A stretch of 64,000 nt of DNA from Pseudomonas sp. B20(2017) (GCF_002113125.1 NZ_NEJP01000010.1:182596-246595), one strand, 5' to 3'; shown: positions 8,971-17,410, numbered from the stretch's first letter. Numbers and translations are program-made. Notes: generated by a model not told the origin, from the letters alone.

Positions 8971-11205
8971 TCAACTTGATTGAGCGGTGTCTTCTTCCGG
9001 GATCTCGTCCAGCAGATCCTGTTGCCCCGGCAGCTCGGTGATCACGCTGAAATCACTGACTTCCACGGCGCCCAGGCCATACCCCAACAAGTGGAAAGAG
9101 AACGCCTTGCGCGGTTGCGGGTTGTCGAAACTGAAATCCATCTCCAGCGGCTGATCCGCCGTGGCGACCATCTCGGTCGGCAGGCCCAGTTGCACGTCCT
9201 GTTCGAACTCCTTGGCCTTGAGCTGAATGTACGCCGCCTGCTGCGGATCGACCGAACGCACGGTCAGGCGCACGCGGGTGTGGGAGCCCTTGGGCATCTC
9301 CAGGTATTGCGCGCCGATCAGGTTGTCGGCCCAGTCGTCCTTGATCTGCGCTTGCAGCGGGATCACGTTGGCGCTGCCGAACTGATAGCGCTGGTTGAGC
9401 GGGGTGCGCAGCAGCGACAGGTCCAGGGCGCTGGCGCGAGCGGCGATCTGTCGGGCATGCAGGCCATTGGCGTTGCCCTTGAATGTCGTACTGTCGGCTA
9501 TGAAGCCGGTGCTCGCGTATTCGCGGCAGCGGCGCGGCATGTCGCATTCGGTGAGGATGCCGTTTCCATCGTGGTAGCGCAGTTTGCCATTGGTGAACGA
9601 CATGATTTCACGGCCGCTATCGTAATCGCGAAACAGCGAGCGGCCGCTCAGGGCCGACGGCACGGGGAAATCAAAATAGTCGAGAATGGACGCGCTCAGA
9701 TCGACGTGACCATAGACCCCGGCATTCAGGCGCGGCAGCTGCGCCTGCTCCGGCGCGAGGGTCAGGTTGAAACCCCAGGATGACGCGAGGCGGACGCCGT
9801 CGATGCCGTGGGATTCGTCCGAGGTGATCACCACCAGCGTGTCTTTCAGCACGCCCTGGCGTTCGAGGCCGCTCAGAAACTGCTCCAGCGCATCGTCCAG
9901 GTAACCGACGGCGGCCTGCTTGGGCGTGTCGTAGCGTTGCAGGTAATCCTCGGGCGCGGAGTAGGGCTGGTGCGTGCCGACGGTCAGCAGCGTGAGCATC
10001 CACGGCTGTTTCTGTTTTTTCAGTTCGCCAACGTATTTCAGCGCACCTTCGAAAAACGCCTTGTCGTCCTTGCCCCACGGGAACTCGAGGTAGTTGGCGT
10101 TGGTGAACCATTCCAGGCCATGTGTCGCATCAAAACCGATGTGCGGCATGATCTTGTCTTTGGCCATGAACCGCAGCCCTGCGCCTTGCAGGTAATGCGT
10201 GGCAAAACCGTGCTGGCGCAACTGGGCCGGCAGACAGGCCTGATTGCGCTCGTGCTGGGTCAGCATTTCCACGCCTTTGGGTGTGCCATTGTCGAGCTTG
10301 TCGTAATCGCCGCAGAGCATGGCGTACAGACCGCGAATGGTCTGGTGGGTATGCAACACGTAATCCGGGGTGTTCATGCCACGCTCGGCCCAGCGGCTGA
10401 GGTTGGGCATCAAGTCTTCCTGATAATGGCTGCCGATGGCTCGGCGATTGGCGCCGATGTAGGCGCCGGGAATGCCTTCCAGCGCAACGATCAGCACATT
10501 GCGCGCCTGACCTCTTGCGCTCAGCAGCGGGTGGCCATTGAGGTCGACATCCGTGAGTCCCGCCATCGACGGGGCGATTGCCGGGGCTTCACCCTCCAGC
10601 CATTCTTCTGCCTGCATCTGCACGTCGGCGACCTGCGCGGCCAGCAACTGGTGCGGCAGGTTGTACAGGCGCCAAGGGTCGGCGTCGCTGGGCGAAATGT
10701 TTTGCGCGCCCCAGTACGCGGTGAACAACAGTACCGGCGTCGCCCAGGTTGCGCGGGGCAGAGCGGGGGCGGTTGTCGCGCGTCGAGTCCAGTGACTCAG
10801 CAACCACAGGGCCAGAGCCAGCAGCAATGCAACCGCCACACCGGGATGGGCGAAGCCGCCGCCGGTGGAGTTTTCCACGAACTGTGGATCAATCAGGTAA
10901 TGCAGATCCGCCACCGTCGGCAGACGGCCCACCGCACTGACCAGTTCCGCCGTCGCCACCGTCAGCAATCCCCAGAACAGCAAAAGCGGTAATGCCAGCC
11001 ACCAGGGACGGCGATGCAACAGCACGATGAGCAAACTGCCGATGGCCAGATCCGACAGATAACCGAACAGGCTCGACCAACCGAGTGCCGCACGCAGGCA
11101 CACCGGCACGAGCAGTACCAAAAAAATCAGAGAGAGAAGGCGAGCATCGAGCTGCCGTAGCCGTTGAAAAAGAGCGCTCACAAAAAAAGACCTTCCAGCC
11201 ATCAA
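8971..11205 (-). CDS. LTA synthase-like membrane sulfatase-family protein
   Basis: The 744-residue inner-membrane protein starts with about five transmembrane segments (residues 20-170), followed by a large periplasmic alkaline phosphatase/sulfatase fold domain. VALEGIPGAYIG carries the first metal-ligand Glu, HTHQTIRGLYAMLCGDY carries a plausible Thr nucleophile, and ITSDESHGIDG lies where metal ligands are expected. This layout is that of the LtaS/OpgB/phosphoethanolamine-transferase superfamily, which moves phospho-head groups onto envelope polymers or lipids. About 120 residues follow the catalytic domain. The exact donor and acceptor cannot be read from sequence. Confidence 0.75.
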   Translation of the reverse strand: MMAGRSFFVSALFQRLRQLDARLLSLIFLVLLVPVCLRAALGWSSLFGYLSDLAIGSLLIVLLHRRPWWLALPLLLFWGLLTVATAELVSAVGRLPTVADLHYLIDPQFVENSTGGGFAHPGVAVALLLALALWLLSHWTRRATTAPALPRATWATPVLLFTAYWGAQNISPSDADPWRLYNLPHQLLAAQVADVQMQAEEWLEGEAPAIAPSMAGLTDVDLNGHPLLSARGQARNVLIVALEGIPGAYIGANRRAIGSHYQEDLMPNLSRWAERGMNTPDYVLHTHQTIRGLYAMLCGDYDKLDNGTPKGVEMLTQHERNQACLPAQLRQHGFATHYLQGAGLRFMAKDKIMPHIGFDATHGLEWFTNANYLEFPWGKDDKAFFEGALKYVGELKKQKQPWMLTLLTVGTHQPYSAPEDYLQRYDTPKQAAVGYLDDALEQFLSGLERQGVLKDTLVVITSDESHGIDGVRLASSWGFNLTLAPEQAQLPRLNAGVYGHVDLSASILDYFDFPVPSALSGRSLFRDYDSGREIMSFTNGKLRYHDGNGILTECDMPRRCREYASTGFIADSTTFKGNANGLHARQIAARASALDLSLLRTPLNQRYQFGSANVIPLQAQIKDDWADNLIGAQYLEMPKGSHTRVRLTVRSVDPQQAAYIQLKAKEFEQDVQLGLPTEMVATADQPLEMDFSFDNPQPRKAFSFHLLGYGLGAVEVSDFSVITELPGQQDLLDEIPEEDTAQSS

Positions 11206-11494
11206 ACCGTCATAAAAGTGTGGGCGATGATAACAAGGGTAGGACGGCTGATTGTGTTTTTAAACGCTGTACAGAGCGCACGTCACGTTGAACATTGCGA
11301 GCCAGGAATGCGTGAGGCCTTTGACCGACTCGGCTGAGGAGGTCGGGCTGAAGGAAATCTGCCTGAGATATTTATTGTTACTGACTGTTTGGTTGGGTGC
11401 AGTACAACGATTTCGCTCCTTCGTAGAGAGGATCCGGCCTTTAGGGTTGAGGCGGTTAGCCGCTGAAGCTGCTCAGCGACGCTTGGCGCGATGA
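11206..11494. other. Intergenic stretch without a supported gene
   Basis: Only short overlapping frames without family features or good ribosome sites occur here. The left part must hold the promoter of the leftward sulfatase gene. The right part is the 3' flank of the small unknown gene. I see no RNA gene or strong hairpin. Confidence 0.4.
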
Positions 11495-11833
11495 CTACGA
11501 GGTCACCTTGATTAATCCGAAAACGGTGCCGATGCCGGGAGCAGCCAAAATGCAATCAATGCTCTTGTTCAAGGCATCTGACAGATACGAGCGGGGAATG
11601 ATGATGTCCACGATCTGCGTTGTTTGAGACTTGCGCTCCATTCGCAGTGTGTCGGGATTAACGAGGAGATCTACGGTGAGTCCGGTTGTCGGAAGTTTTG
11701 CTGAGACTGTTGCCCCGTAAGCGGGAACCGCGCTCAAGGAAATCGTCATATTTGCAGAGCTGAAACCCTGGAGGTTGAAGTCATCAAAAGAGGCAGTATT
11801 CGGCCCCGGGTTCTGCCGAGAAACATTTGTCAT
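11495..11833 (-). CDS. Hypothetical small protein
   Basis: The predicted product has 112 residues, with no signal peptide and no recognised family. It has alternating hydrophobic strands (MTISLSAVP, TVDLLVNP, IVDIIIPRSY), suggesting a small beta-rich soluble domain. The ATG at 11831-11833 is preceded by AGGAG eight bases upstream, which supports real translation. A TTG two codons earlier is less well placed. Its base composition is lower in GC than its neighbours, as in the flanking spacer, so it may be acquired DNA. Function unknown. Confidence 0.55.
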   Translation of the reverse strand: MTNVSRQNPGPNTASFDDFNLQGFSSANMTISLSAVPAYGATVSAKLPTTGLTVDLLVNPDTLRMERKSQTTQIVDIIIPRSYLSDALNKSIDCILAAPGIGTVFGLIKVTS

Positions 11834-12165
11834 TCTCAATACTCCTGGGAGATAGGCGGTCGGAATTCAACCTCTCGGGACATTAGTGAAAAAGTATCGC
11901 CATCGAACCTGTCGGATCTGCCAGTTTTTTAGATCAAATCAGTCTTTGAAACGAGTTTTATAGTTCATCGTCTGAGGGTCATGGCTGGAGTTGGCGAAAT
12001 GCCGTGAATCCTCCGGATTGGCTGTGGGCCTTGATCGATCTGCGTCCTCTCGGTTTTCCGACCTGAGCGAGGCAGCGGTTTTATTGTTTCAGGCTGTTTA
12101 ACCGGACTTTGATCAATGTCGTGCTGCATTTGCGAACCAGTGCGATTTACAATGCGCGACTTCTG
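11834..12165. other. Divergent intergenic region
   Basis: This stretch separates the small unknown gene from the sterol-desaturase-like gene. It is relatively AT-rich and should hold both promoters. I see no clear operator, repeat or RNA. A frame continuous with the desaturase gene opens at a TTG (12109) inside it. Confidence 0.4.
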
Positions 12166-13212
12166 ATGGAGTCGGCCGTCGTGGATCTACTCACGCAACT
12201 CTGTGCGCAGCTTGACCATTGGGTGATCGAACCGGTCACCGAACAGTTCCTTGGCCTGTTCGATTTGAATGGCCGCCTCGGTCTCGTCTTTTTGTTCACC
12301 TCTTACAGCGTGGCGTACGGCCTTTATCGCTATCGTAAATCCCGACATCTGACGCAGGCCCGATCTTTCTGGCAATTTGTCGGCGGCGGTCGTGTTCACG
12401 GGCATCGCTCGGCCTGGCTGGATTATCGCTATTACTTCATCAAGGCGATTCTGAAGGTGGCCCTGGTATTGCCGGTTGTTGGCCTCGTCGACCCGCACAT
12501 CCTTCGTTCGGGCGACTATGCGCGATTTTTCACCCAGCTCTGGGGCGCTCGCGAGCAGGTGCCGGATCATCCGTTGATCGCGTTGTGCTACGGACTGGGC
12601 GTGTTTCTGTTCAGGGATTTTCTGCATTACTGGATTCACCGCGCCTTCCACTCCCGCTATCTGTGGGAGTTTCACAAGGTTCACCATTCGGCGCCGGTAC
12701 TGGTGCCGGCCACGGCCAGCCGGATTCACATTGTCGAATCGATTGTTGAACGAATCGTCATCACTGCCGGCCTCGGAGCATTGGCCGGTGTGGTCTGGTA
12801 CGCCTGCGGCGGCGAGGTCAGCCGCTATACGCTGTTCGGCGTGACCTGGCTGGTGCTGATCATCAACAGTCTGGGTTCCAATCTGCGGCACAGCCATGTC
12901 TGGCTGTCGTTCGGGCCGGCGGTCGAGCATGTGCTCAACAGTCCGGCCCAGCACCAGATTCACCACAGTGACGCCCCGCGACATTTCAACAAGAACTTCG
13001 CGATCAACCTGTCACTGTGGGACTGGCTGTTCGGCACGCTGTACGTCACCACTTCAAAGCCCGAAGTGCTGCGCTTCGGTACGGGCGAGAAGGATCGTAC
13101 GCGCTATCTGACGCTCTACAGCCTGATCGTTACTCCGTTCGTGGACACCGCGAAGCGCCTGTCGTCGAACGCCGACGGGCTCAGAACCCGGTTCAACCAG
13201 CGTACGCCTTGA
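12166..13212 (+). CDS. Sterol desaturase / fatty acid hydroxylase family protein
   Basis: The product is about 348 residues, with several membrane-spanning segments and the histidine clusters of the di-iron fatty acid hydroxylase superfamily: HRAFH, then FHKVHHS, then HSHVW, then HQIHHSD. Such enzymes hydroxylate or desaturate lipids in the membrane. The substrate is unknown, and bacterial members are often orphans. The start is uncertain: the frame opens at a TTG (12109), the first ATG is at 12166, and a GTG lies at 12181. No strong ribosome site decides between them. It is not clearly in an operon with its neighbours. Confidence 0.85.
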   Translation: MESAVVDLLTQLCAQLDHWVIEPVTEQFLGLFDLNGRLGLVFLFTSYSVAYGLYRYRKSRHLTQARSFWQFVGGGRVHGHRSAWLDYRYYFIKAILKVALVLPVVGLVDPHILRSGDYARFFTQLWGAREQVPDHPLIALCYGLGVFLFRDFLHYWIHRAFHSRYLWEFHKVHHSAPVLVPATASRIHIVESIVERIVITAGLGALAGVVWYACGGEVSRYTLFGVTWLVLIINSLGSNLRHSHVWLSFGPAVEHVLNSPAQHQIHHSDAPRHFNKNFAINLSLWDWLFGTLYVTTSKPEVLRFGTGEKDRTRYLTLYSLIVTPFVDTAKRLSSNADGLRTRFNQRTP

Positions 13213-13354
13213 ACGTCGACATCAGCTTGTTCATTGGTTTTTTGAAGGCTGGTTTTCGGGTGATATCAATATGCGATAACGGTATTTAAATTTCGTTTTT
13301 TATAGCGATAGAGTCCGGCCTCACAGATTTCCTGTAAATCACTGCGAGGTTGTC

Positions 13355-14368
13355 ATGGCTCTTCCGTTCAAACGTTCTGCACTGACGCTGCTGACAGCTT
13401 CGCTGGCTGGCGCGCTGCTCGGCAACACCGCTCAGGCCGAAGGCAAGATCAGCATCGCCCAGCAATTTGGCATCGGTTATCTGATTCTGGATGTGGTGCG
13501 CGATCAGCACTTGATCGAGAAGCACGGCAAGGCCCAGGGCCTGGACATCAAGGTCGACTGGAACAGCATCTCCGGCGCCACCGCCATGAACGAAGCGCTG
13601 CTGACCGGATCGCTGGACGTGGTCTCGGCCGGCGTGCCGCCGATGCTCACCGTATGGGATCGCACCAAGGGCAATCAGAACGTCAAGGCCATCGCTTCGC
13701 TGGGTTCGATGCCCAACTACCTGCTGACCAACAACCCGAACGTGAAAACCCTCAAGGACTTCAGCGACAAGGATCGCATCGCCGTACCGGCGGCGGGTGT
13801 GGGCTTCCAGTCACGTACGCTGCAGATCGAAACGGCCAAGGAATTCGGCAATGACCAATACAAGAAATTCGACGATATTTCGGTCAGCCTGCCGCACCCG
13901 GATGCCACGGCCGCGTTGATCGCCGGCGGCTCGGAAATCAACGCGCACTTCTCCAGCCCACCGTTTCAGTATCAGGCGCTGCAGAATCCCAACGTGCATA
14001 AAGTGCTGAGTTCCTACGACGTGCTCGGTGGCCAGGCCACGTTCAACGTGCTCTACACAACGGAAAAATTCCACGACGAAAACCCGAAAACCTACAAGGC
14101 GTTCTACGACGCACTGGCCGAGGCCGAGAAGATCATCAAGGCCGACAAGCCTGCCGCAGCTCAGGCTTACATTCGTGTTGAACAGTCGAAACTGCCGCTG
14201 GCGCTGGTGGAGAAAATCGTCACCGACCCGGAAATCGATTTCACCGTGGTGCCGCAACGCACCTTTATATATGCAGAGAAATTGCAGGAGCTGGGCGTGC
14301 TGAAAAACAAGGCGGACAGCTGGAAGGATTATTTCTTTGAAGAGGCGCATGGTGGGGCGGGGAGTTGA
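13355..14368 (+). CDS. ABC transporter substrate-binding protein, NitT/TauT type
   Basis: The 337-residue periplasmic protein has a signal peptide ending NTAQA. It shows the pattern of sulfonate/nitrate/taurine-type binding proteins: ISIAQQFGIGYL at the N-terminus, then MNEALLTGSLDVVSAGVPPML, then DRIAVPAAGVGFQSRTLQIE. No permease or ATPase gene is adjacent, so it must borrow a transporter encoded elsewhere or act as an orphan sensor. The upstream 140 bp are notably AT-rich, as is common before sulfur-starvation genes. The ligand is unknown; an aliphatic sulfonate or similar is the best guess. Confidence 0.85.
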   Translation: MALPFKRSALTLLTASLAGALLGNTAQAEGKISIAQQFGIGYLILDVVRDQHLIEKHGKAQGLDIKVDWNSISGATAMNEALLTGSLDVVSAGVPPMLTVWDRTKGNQNVKAIASLGSMPNYLLTNNPNVKTLKDFSDKDRIAVPAAGVGFQSRTLQIETAKEFGNDQYKKFDDISVSLPHPDATAALIAGGSEINAHFSSPPFQYQALQNPNVHKVLSSYDVLGGQATFNVLYTTEKFHDENPKTYKAFYDALAEAEKIIKADKPAAAQAYIRVEQSKLPLALVEKIVTDPEIDFTVVPQRTFIYAEKLQELGVLKNKADSWKDYFFEEAHGGAGS

Positions 14369-14388
14369 ACAGTCGTCATTTGTGAACC

Positions 14389-14424
14389 GTTCGCCCGGCA
14401 GTTTGTACTGATGGGCGGACTTTT
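14389..14424 (+). terminator. Rho-independent terminator after the binding-protein gene
   Basis: The arms GTTCGCCC (14389-14396) and GGGCGGAC (14413-14420) pair with one G-U and are followed by TTTT. It lies 20 bp after the stop codon of the rightward binding-protein gene. Confidence 0.65.
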
Positions 14425-14477
14425 CGTTTCAACTCACTGCTTTCACCCAAGAGGCTTTCGCTTGGCGAACGCCTCCA

Positions 14478-14945
14478 TCATTCTTCGGCATTCATCGACC
14501 GAATCAGGTTGTTGCGCAACGTGACGATCGATTTCTGCATCTGCGTGAACTCTTCCGTGGTCAGCCCCGTCGCTTCGAACAGGCTGGTGCCCGAAGACAC
14601 GTTGCGCAGGTCACGACCACTCTGGGTCAGGCTGATCCGCACCTGACGTTCGTCCGCCGGGTCACGCTGGCGTTGCACATAACCCATGGCCTGAAGTTTT
14701 TTCAGGATCGGGGTGAGGGTGTTGGACTCCAGGAACAGCTTTTCGCCGAGGCCGCCGACGGTCTGGTTGTCCTGCTCCCAGAGGGAGACGATGGTGATGT
14801 ATTGGGTGTAAGTCAGGCCGAGCCGTTCGAGGATCGGTTTGTAAGCCTTGCCGAATGCCAGGTTGGTGGAATAGACGGCAAAGCACAGGAAATCGCTGAG
14901 TTTCAGATCCGTTGGTGCGGTGTTGGCGGTGGAATTCATGTTCAT
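14478..14945 (-). CDS. ohrR: OhrR, MarR-family organic peroxide repressor
   Basis: The 155-residue protein has a MarR winged helix-turn-helix (about residues 60-110, with LFLESNTLTPILKKLQAMGYVQRQRDPADERQ). The conserved N-terminal sensing Cys is at residue 21 in the segment LSDFLCFAVYSTN, as in OhrR, where organic hydroperoxides oxidise it and release DNA. An ohr gene lies just upstream on the same strand, and palindromes that may be its operators flank both genes. The ATG follows GAGGAT at good spacing. Confidence 0.93.
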   Translation of the reverse strand: MNMNSTANTAPTDLKLSDFLCFAVYSTNLAFGKAYKPILERLGLTYTQYITIVSLWEQDNQTVGGLGEKLFLESNTLTPILKKLQAMGYVQRQRDPADERQVRISLTQSGRDLRNVSSGTSLFEATGLTTEEFTQMQKSIVTLRNNLIRSMNAEE

Positions 14946-14989
14946 CCTCGTAGGTCAGTGACCGGTGAAACGTATGGGGCGAACTATAC

Positions 14990-15001
14990 GTCGGATGCGA
15001 T
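14990..15001. promoter_or_regulatory. Degenerate OhrR-type operator
   Basis: GTCGGATGCGAT differs by two bases from the perfect palindrome ATCGCATGCGAT found twice nearby. It lies about 45 bp upstream of the ohrR start, next to a TATAGT that could be the -10 element on the minus strand. Confidence 0.4.
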
Positions 15002-15088
15002 TCAATCGGGAGGGTTGATCATGTTGCCTGAGGTAACCGATTCGCCATTCGCAAGCGCGAACCGGTCACTTGTTTCTTATGCGCCTAC

Positions 15089-15100
15089 ATCGCATGCGAT
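15089..15100. promoter_or_regulatory. Probable OhrR operator upstream of ohrR
   Basis: ATCGCATGCGAT is a perfect 12-bp palindrome within an extended symmetric flank (TA on both sides). It lies between the ohr stop and the ohrR start. The same 12 bases recur upstream of ohr. Confidence 0.65.
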
Positions 15101-15118
15101 ATATTTGGTGCGGAAAAA

Positions 15119-15571
15119 TTACTCAGTGATGACGTTCAGTGCCACCTCGATGTTGCCGCGAGTCGCCTTGGAATACGGGCAGATCTGGTCAGCGGTGTGG
15201 GCCAGGTTCTTCGCGATGTCTTCGGCGATGCCGGGTACGCGCAGGGTCAGACGCGCCTGGAGGAAGTAAGCGGGGCCGGTTTGGCCCAGATCTACTTCGA
15301 TGTCCACCGACATGTCTGCCGGAAGAACCACGCCCAGGTCATTGGCGACCAGGCCGACGGCGGCGGTATAGCAGGAAGACCAGGCACCGGCGAACAGTTG
15401 CTCGGCGGTCGGGTGGGGCAAGACATTGGCAAACACGTGCGCCGGTTTGGCATTGCCGGGTGTCGAGAGCTGAATGTCGAGATTGCCGTTGTGGCCACGG
15501 GAGGTGAGGCCGGCGCTGCTGGCGGTAGTGTGGGTCTTGCCGGTGGCCAGGACTTTTTCGATTTTGCTCAT
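15119..15571 (-). CDS. ohr: Organic hydroperoxide resistance protein Ohr
   Basis: The 150-residue product is a thiol peroxidase of the Ohr/OsmC family that reduces organic hydroperoxides, usually with lipoyl proteins as electron donor. The active-site pair is Cys67 (AWSSCYTA) and Cys132 (ICPYSKATRGN), with the supporting Arg25 and Glu57 in place. The frame runs open to 15730, but MSKIEKVLATGKTHTT is the conserved Ohr start and GAGGAT sits eight bases upstream, so I place the start at 15571. ohrR follows on the same strand after 173 bp. Confidence 0.95.
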   Translation of the reverse strand: MSKIEKVLATGKTHTTASSAGLTSRGHNGNLDIQLSTPGNAKPAHVFANVLPHPTAEQLFAGAWSSCYTAAVGLVANDLGVVLPADMSVDIEVDLGQTGPAYFLQARLTLRVPGIAEDIAKNLAHTADQICPYSKATRGNIEVALNVITE

Positions 15572-15619
15572 GGGGTAATCCTCAAGGTGTTGTGAATAGT
15601 TGTGATCGTATACGGTTAG

Positions 15620-15631
15620 ATCGCATGCGAT
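15620..15631. promoter_or_regulatory. Probable OhrR operator between the two ohr genes
   Basis: This is a second perfect copy of ATCGCATGCGAT, within a longer dyad (GTTA on the left, TAAC on the right). It lies 48 bp upstream of ohr on the minus strand and about 205 bp upstream of the divergent second ohr gene, so it could serve both. Confidence 0.7.
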
Positions 15632-15836
15632 GTAACGATAATCCTCTTGCACTCTGGTTCTGTCAATCTGCTCAATGTCGCTCATACGACGGGCGGTTGT
15701 CCGCACGTCCGTTGCCCGGGTGCGCGGCAAACCCGCGTCTATAGTCAGAGGGCTGTGTGAAACGGGTGGCGCACCTCAAGGCTGCGACGGGAGGCGCCGA
15801 GTGAACAATCAGCTGTTTTTCATCCAGGAGATCGCC

Positions 15837-16253
15837 ATGAGTCAGATTGAAAAAGTGCTTTACACCGCGAAAACCCACACCACCGGTGGACGTGATGGTG
15901 CGTCGCGCAGCTCCGACGGGATTCTCGACGTCAAGCTATCGTCTCCCGGCACTAATGGCGGCGGGACCAATCCGGAGCAACTGTTCGCGGCCGGCTGGTC
16001 GGCGTGTTTCATCGGCGCAATCAAGGCAGTGAGCGCACAACAGAAAATCAGCGTGCCGGCGGATGTGGCCGTGGACGCCGAGGTGGATCTGGGCACGAAT
16101 TCAGGAGGGTATCTGTTACAGGCCCGGCTCAGTGTGAGCCTGCCCGGTATGGATCGCGCCGCGGCGCAGAAACTGGTGGAGGACGCGCATCAGGTGTGCC
16201 CTTACTCCAAGGCCACACGAGGCAACATTCAGGTTGAGGTGAAGCTGGTTTGA
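15837..16253 (+). CDS. Second Ohr/OsmC family organic peroxidase
   Basis: The 138-residue protein starts MSQIEKVLYTAKTHTTGG and closely parallels the Ohr encoded divergently next to it, but is 12 residues shorter, with a compact Gly-rich loop (GTNGGGTN) before the first active-site segment. Cys57 (GWSACFIGA) and Cys121 (VCPYSKATRGN) form the redox pair, with Arg24 and Glu47 present, so it should be active. The start ATG follows CAGGAGATCGCC. It is divergent from ohr, so the pair may share the operator lying between them. Confidence 0.92.
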   Translation: MSQIEKVLYTAKTHTTGGRDGASRSSDGILDVKLSSPGTNGGGTNPEQLFAAGWSACFIGAIKAVSAQQKISVPADVAVDAEVDLGTNSGGYLLQARLSVSLPGMDRAAAQKLVEDAHQVCPYSKATRGNIQVEVKLV

Positions 16254-16264
16254 CGGGTAATGCA

Positions 16265-16303
16265 AAACGGCGCGCCATGATCATCGATCATGGCGCGCCG
16301 TTT
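16265..16303. terminator. Bidirectional terminator between the second ohr gene and pcuAC
   Basis: Perfect 18-bp arms (AAACGGCGCGCCATGATC and its complement) enclose a 3-base loop. A T-rich tract follows on both strands. It lies between two convergent stop codons. Confidence 0.85.
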
Positions 16304-16328
16304 GTTTGTTCAGGCAGTGAGGCGGCAA

Positions 16329-16805
16329 TCAATGCATCTTGCTGTGATCGTGGCCTTCCATGGTCAGCGCCTTGACCGGCGCTTTCACTTCAATGGTTTC
16401 CTTTTCGCCCTTGGCGTTTTCGACGATCAGGGTCAACGGCACGCTGTCGCCTTCCTTCAGCTGGGCGGTCAGGCCCATCAGCATCACGTGGTAGCCATTC
16501 GGGTCGAAGTTGACGGCTTTGCCCGCCGGCAGGTCGACCGATTTCACCGGGCCCATGCTCATTACGTCGTTTTTCATGGTCATTTCATGAATCTGCACGT
16601 CCTTGGCCGCCGGCGAGGCAACGCTGAGCAGCTTGCTGTCGGTGTCGGCGGTGACGATCATGAACGCGCCGCTGGCCGACTGGTTCGGCACGGTCGCACG
16701 CACCCAGGCGTCATCGACCCTGGTCTGCGCCGACACCTGGAACGCCAGGCCCAGCAGGGACAGGCCCAGTGCGGCACGTTTGATGTTGTTCAGAAAAGGG
16801 TTCAT
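16329..16805 (-). CDS. PCu(A)C periplasmic copper chaperone
   Basis: The 158-residue protein has a signal peptide ending QVSA. The Cu(I) site is the classic H-x10-M-x21-H-x-M pattern: His73, Met84, His106, Met108. The tail is His/Met-rich (GHDHSKMH), which may bind extra metal. These proteins hand copper to the CuA centre of cytochrome oxidase together with SCO1. The upstream sco1 stop overlaps this start as TGATG, and a GGAGG lies just inside the sco1 end, so the two are translationally coupled. A longer frame to 16844 would overlap sco1 and is unlikely. Confidence 0.93.
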   Translation of the reverse strand: MNPFLNNIKRAALGLSLLGLAFQVSAQTRVDDAWVRATVPNQSASGAFMIVTADTDSKLLSVASPAAKDVQIHEMTMKNDVMSMGPVKSVDLPAGKAVNFDPNGYHVMLMGLTAQLKEGDSVPLTLIVENAKGEKETIEVKAPVKALTMEGHDHSKMH

Positions 16806-17410
16806 CAGCAGACCTCCATGACGGTAAGCAAATCTTCCGTGCACTCTTGTGCCGAAAGCGATTGAGACAGACCCACACGTAAGTTGCCCCGAGTGTCGTA
16901 GACGTAACTGGTGGCGGTGTGGGACAGGGTATAGGTGTCGCCGGCCGGGACTTTTTCGTAGAACACGTCGAATTCCTTGGCGGTGGCCTTGGTTTCTTCG
17001 AGGGTGCCGTACAGCGCGACGAAGCTCGGGTCGAAGGTCTTGACGTAGGCGTCGAGGATTTCCGGCGTGTCACGTTCCGGGTCGAGGGTGATGAACACCA
17101 CTTGCAGGATGTCGCCATCCTTGCCCATCAGCTTCTTGATTTTCGCGGCGCGGGCCAGCGTTGTCGGGCAGACCGCCGGGCACTGGGTGAAGCCGAAGAA
17201 GATCATCGGCATCAGGCCGCGAAAGCTCGACAGCGACACGGTGTTGCCTTCGGTGTCCTTGAGCTTGAAGGTGCGTCCGAGGATCTTGTCGCTCAGATCC
17301 TTGCCGTACTTGTACGACAGTTTGCCGCGGGTGTCGCAGCCGGCGAGCAGGCCCAGACCGAGTACGCCCATTCCCGCAAGCACCTTGCGGCGAGTCAACA
17401 AAGCCGTCAT
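16805..17410 (-). CDS. SCO1/SenC family copper chaperone lipoprotein
   Basis: The 201-residue protein has a lipoprotein signal (LLAGC, Cys25) and a thioredoxin-like fold. The copper ligands of SCO proteins are all present: Cys77 and Cys81 in FTQCPAVCPTT and His164 in LSHTATSYVYD. It probably assembles the CuA centre of cytochrome c oxidase or defends against copper stress in the periplasm. It is the first gene of a two-gene operon with the PCu(A)C chaperone. No oxidase subunit genes are nearby. Confidence 0.93.
   Translation of the reverse strand: MTALLTRRKVLAGMGVLGLGLLAGCDTRGKLSYKYGKDLSDKILGRTFKLKDTEGNTVSLSSFRGLMPMIFFGFTQCPAVCPTTLARAAKIKKLMGKDGDILQVVFITLDPERDTPEILDAYVKTFDPSFVALYGTLEETKATAKEFDVFYEKVPAGDTYTLSHTATSYVYDTRGNLRVGLSQSLSAQECTEDLLTVMEVC

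Noticed and set aside
11283..11555. 90-residue leftward frame next to the small unknown gene
   Set aside because: It overlaps that gene in another frame and has no ribosome site or family features.
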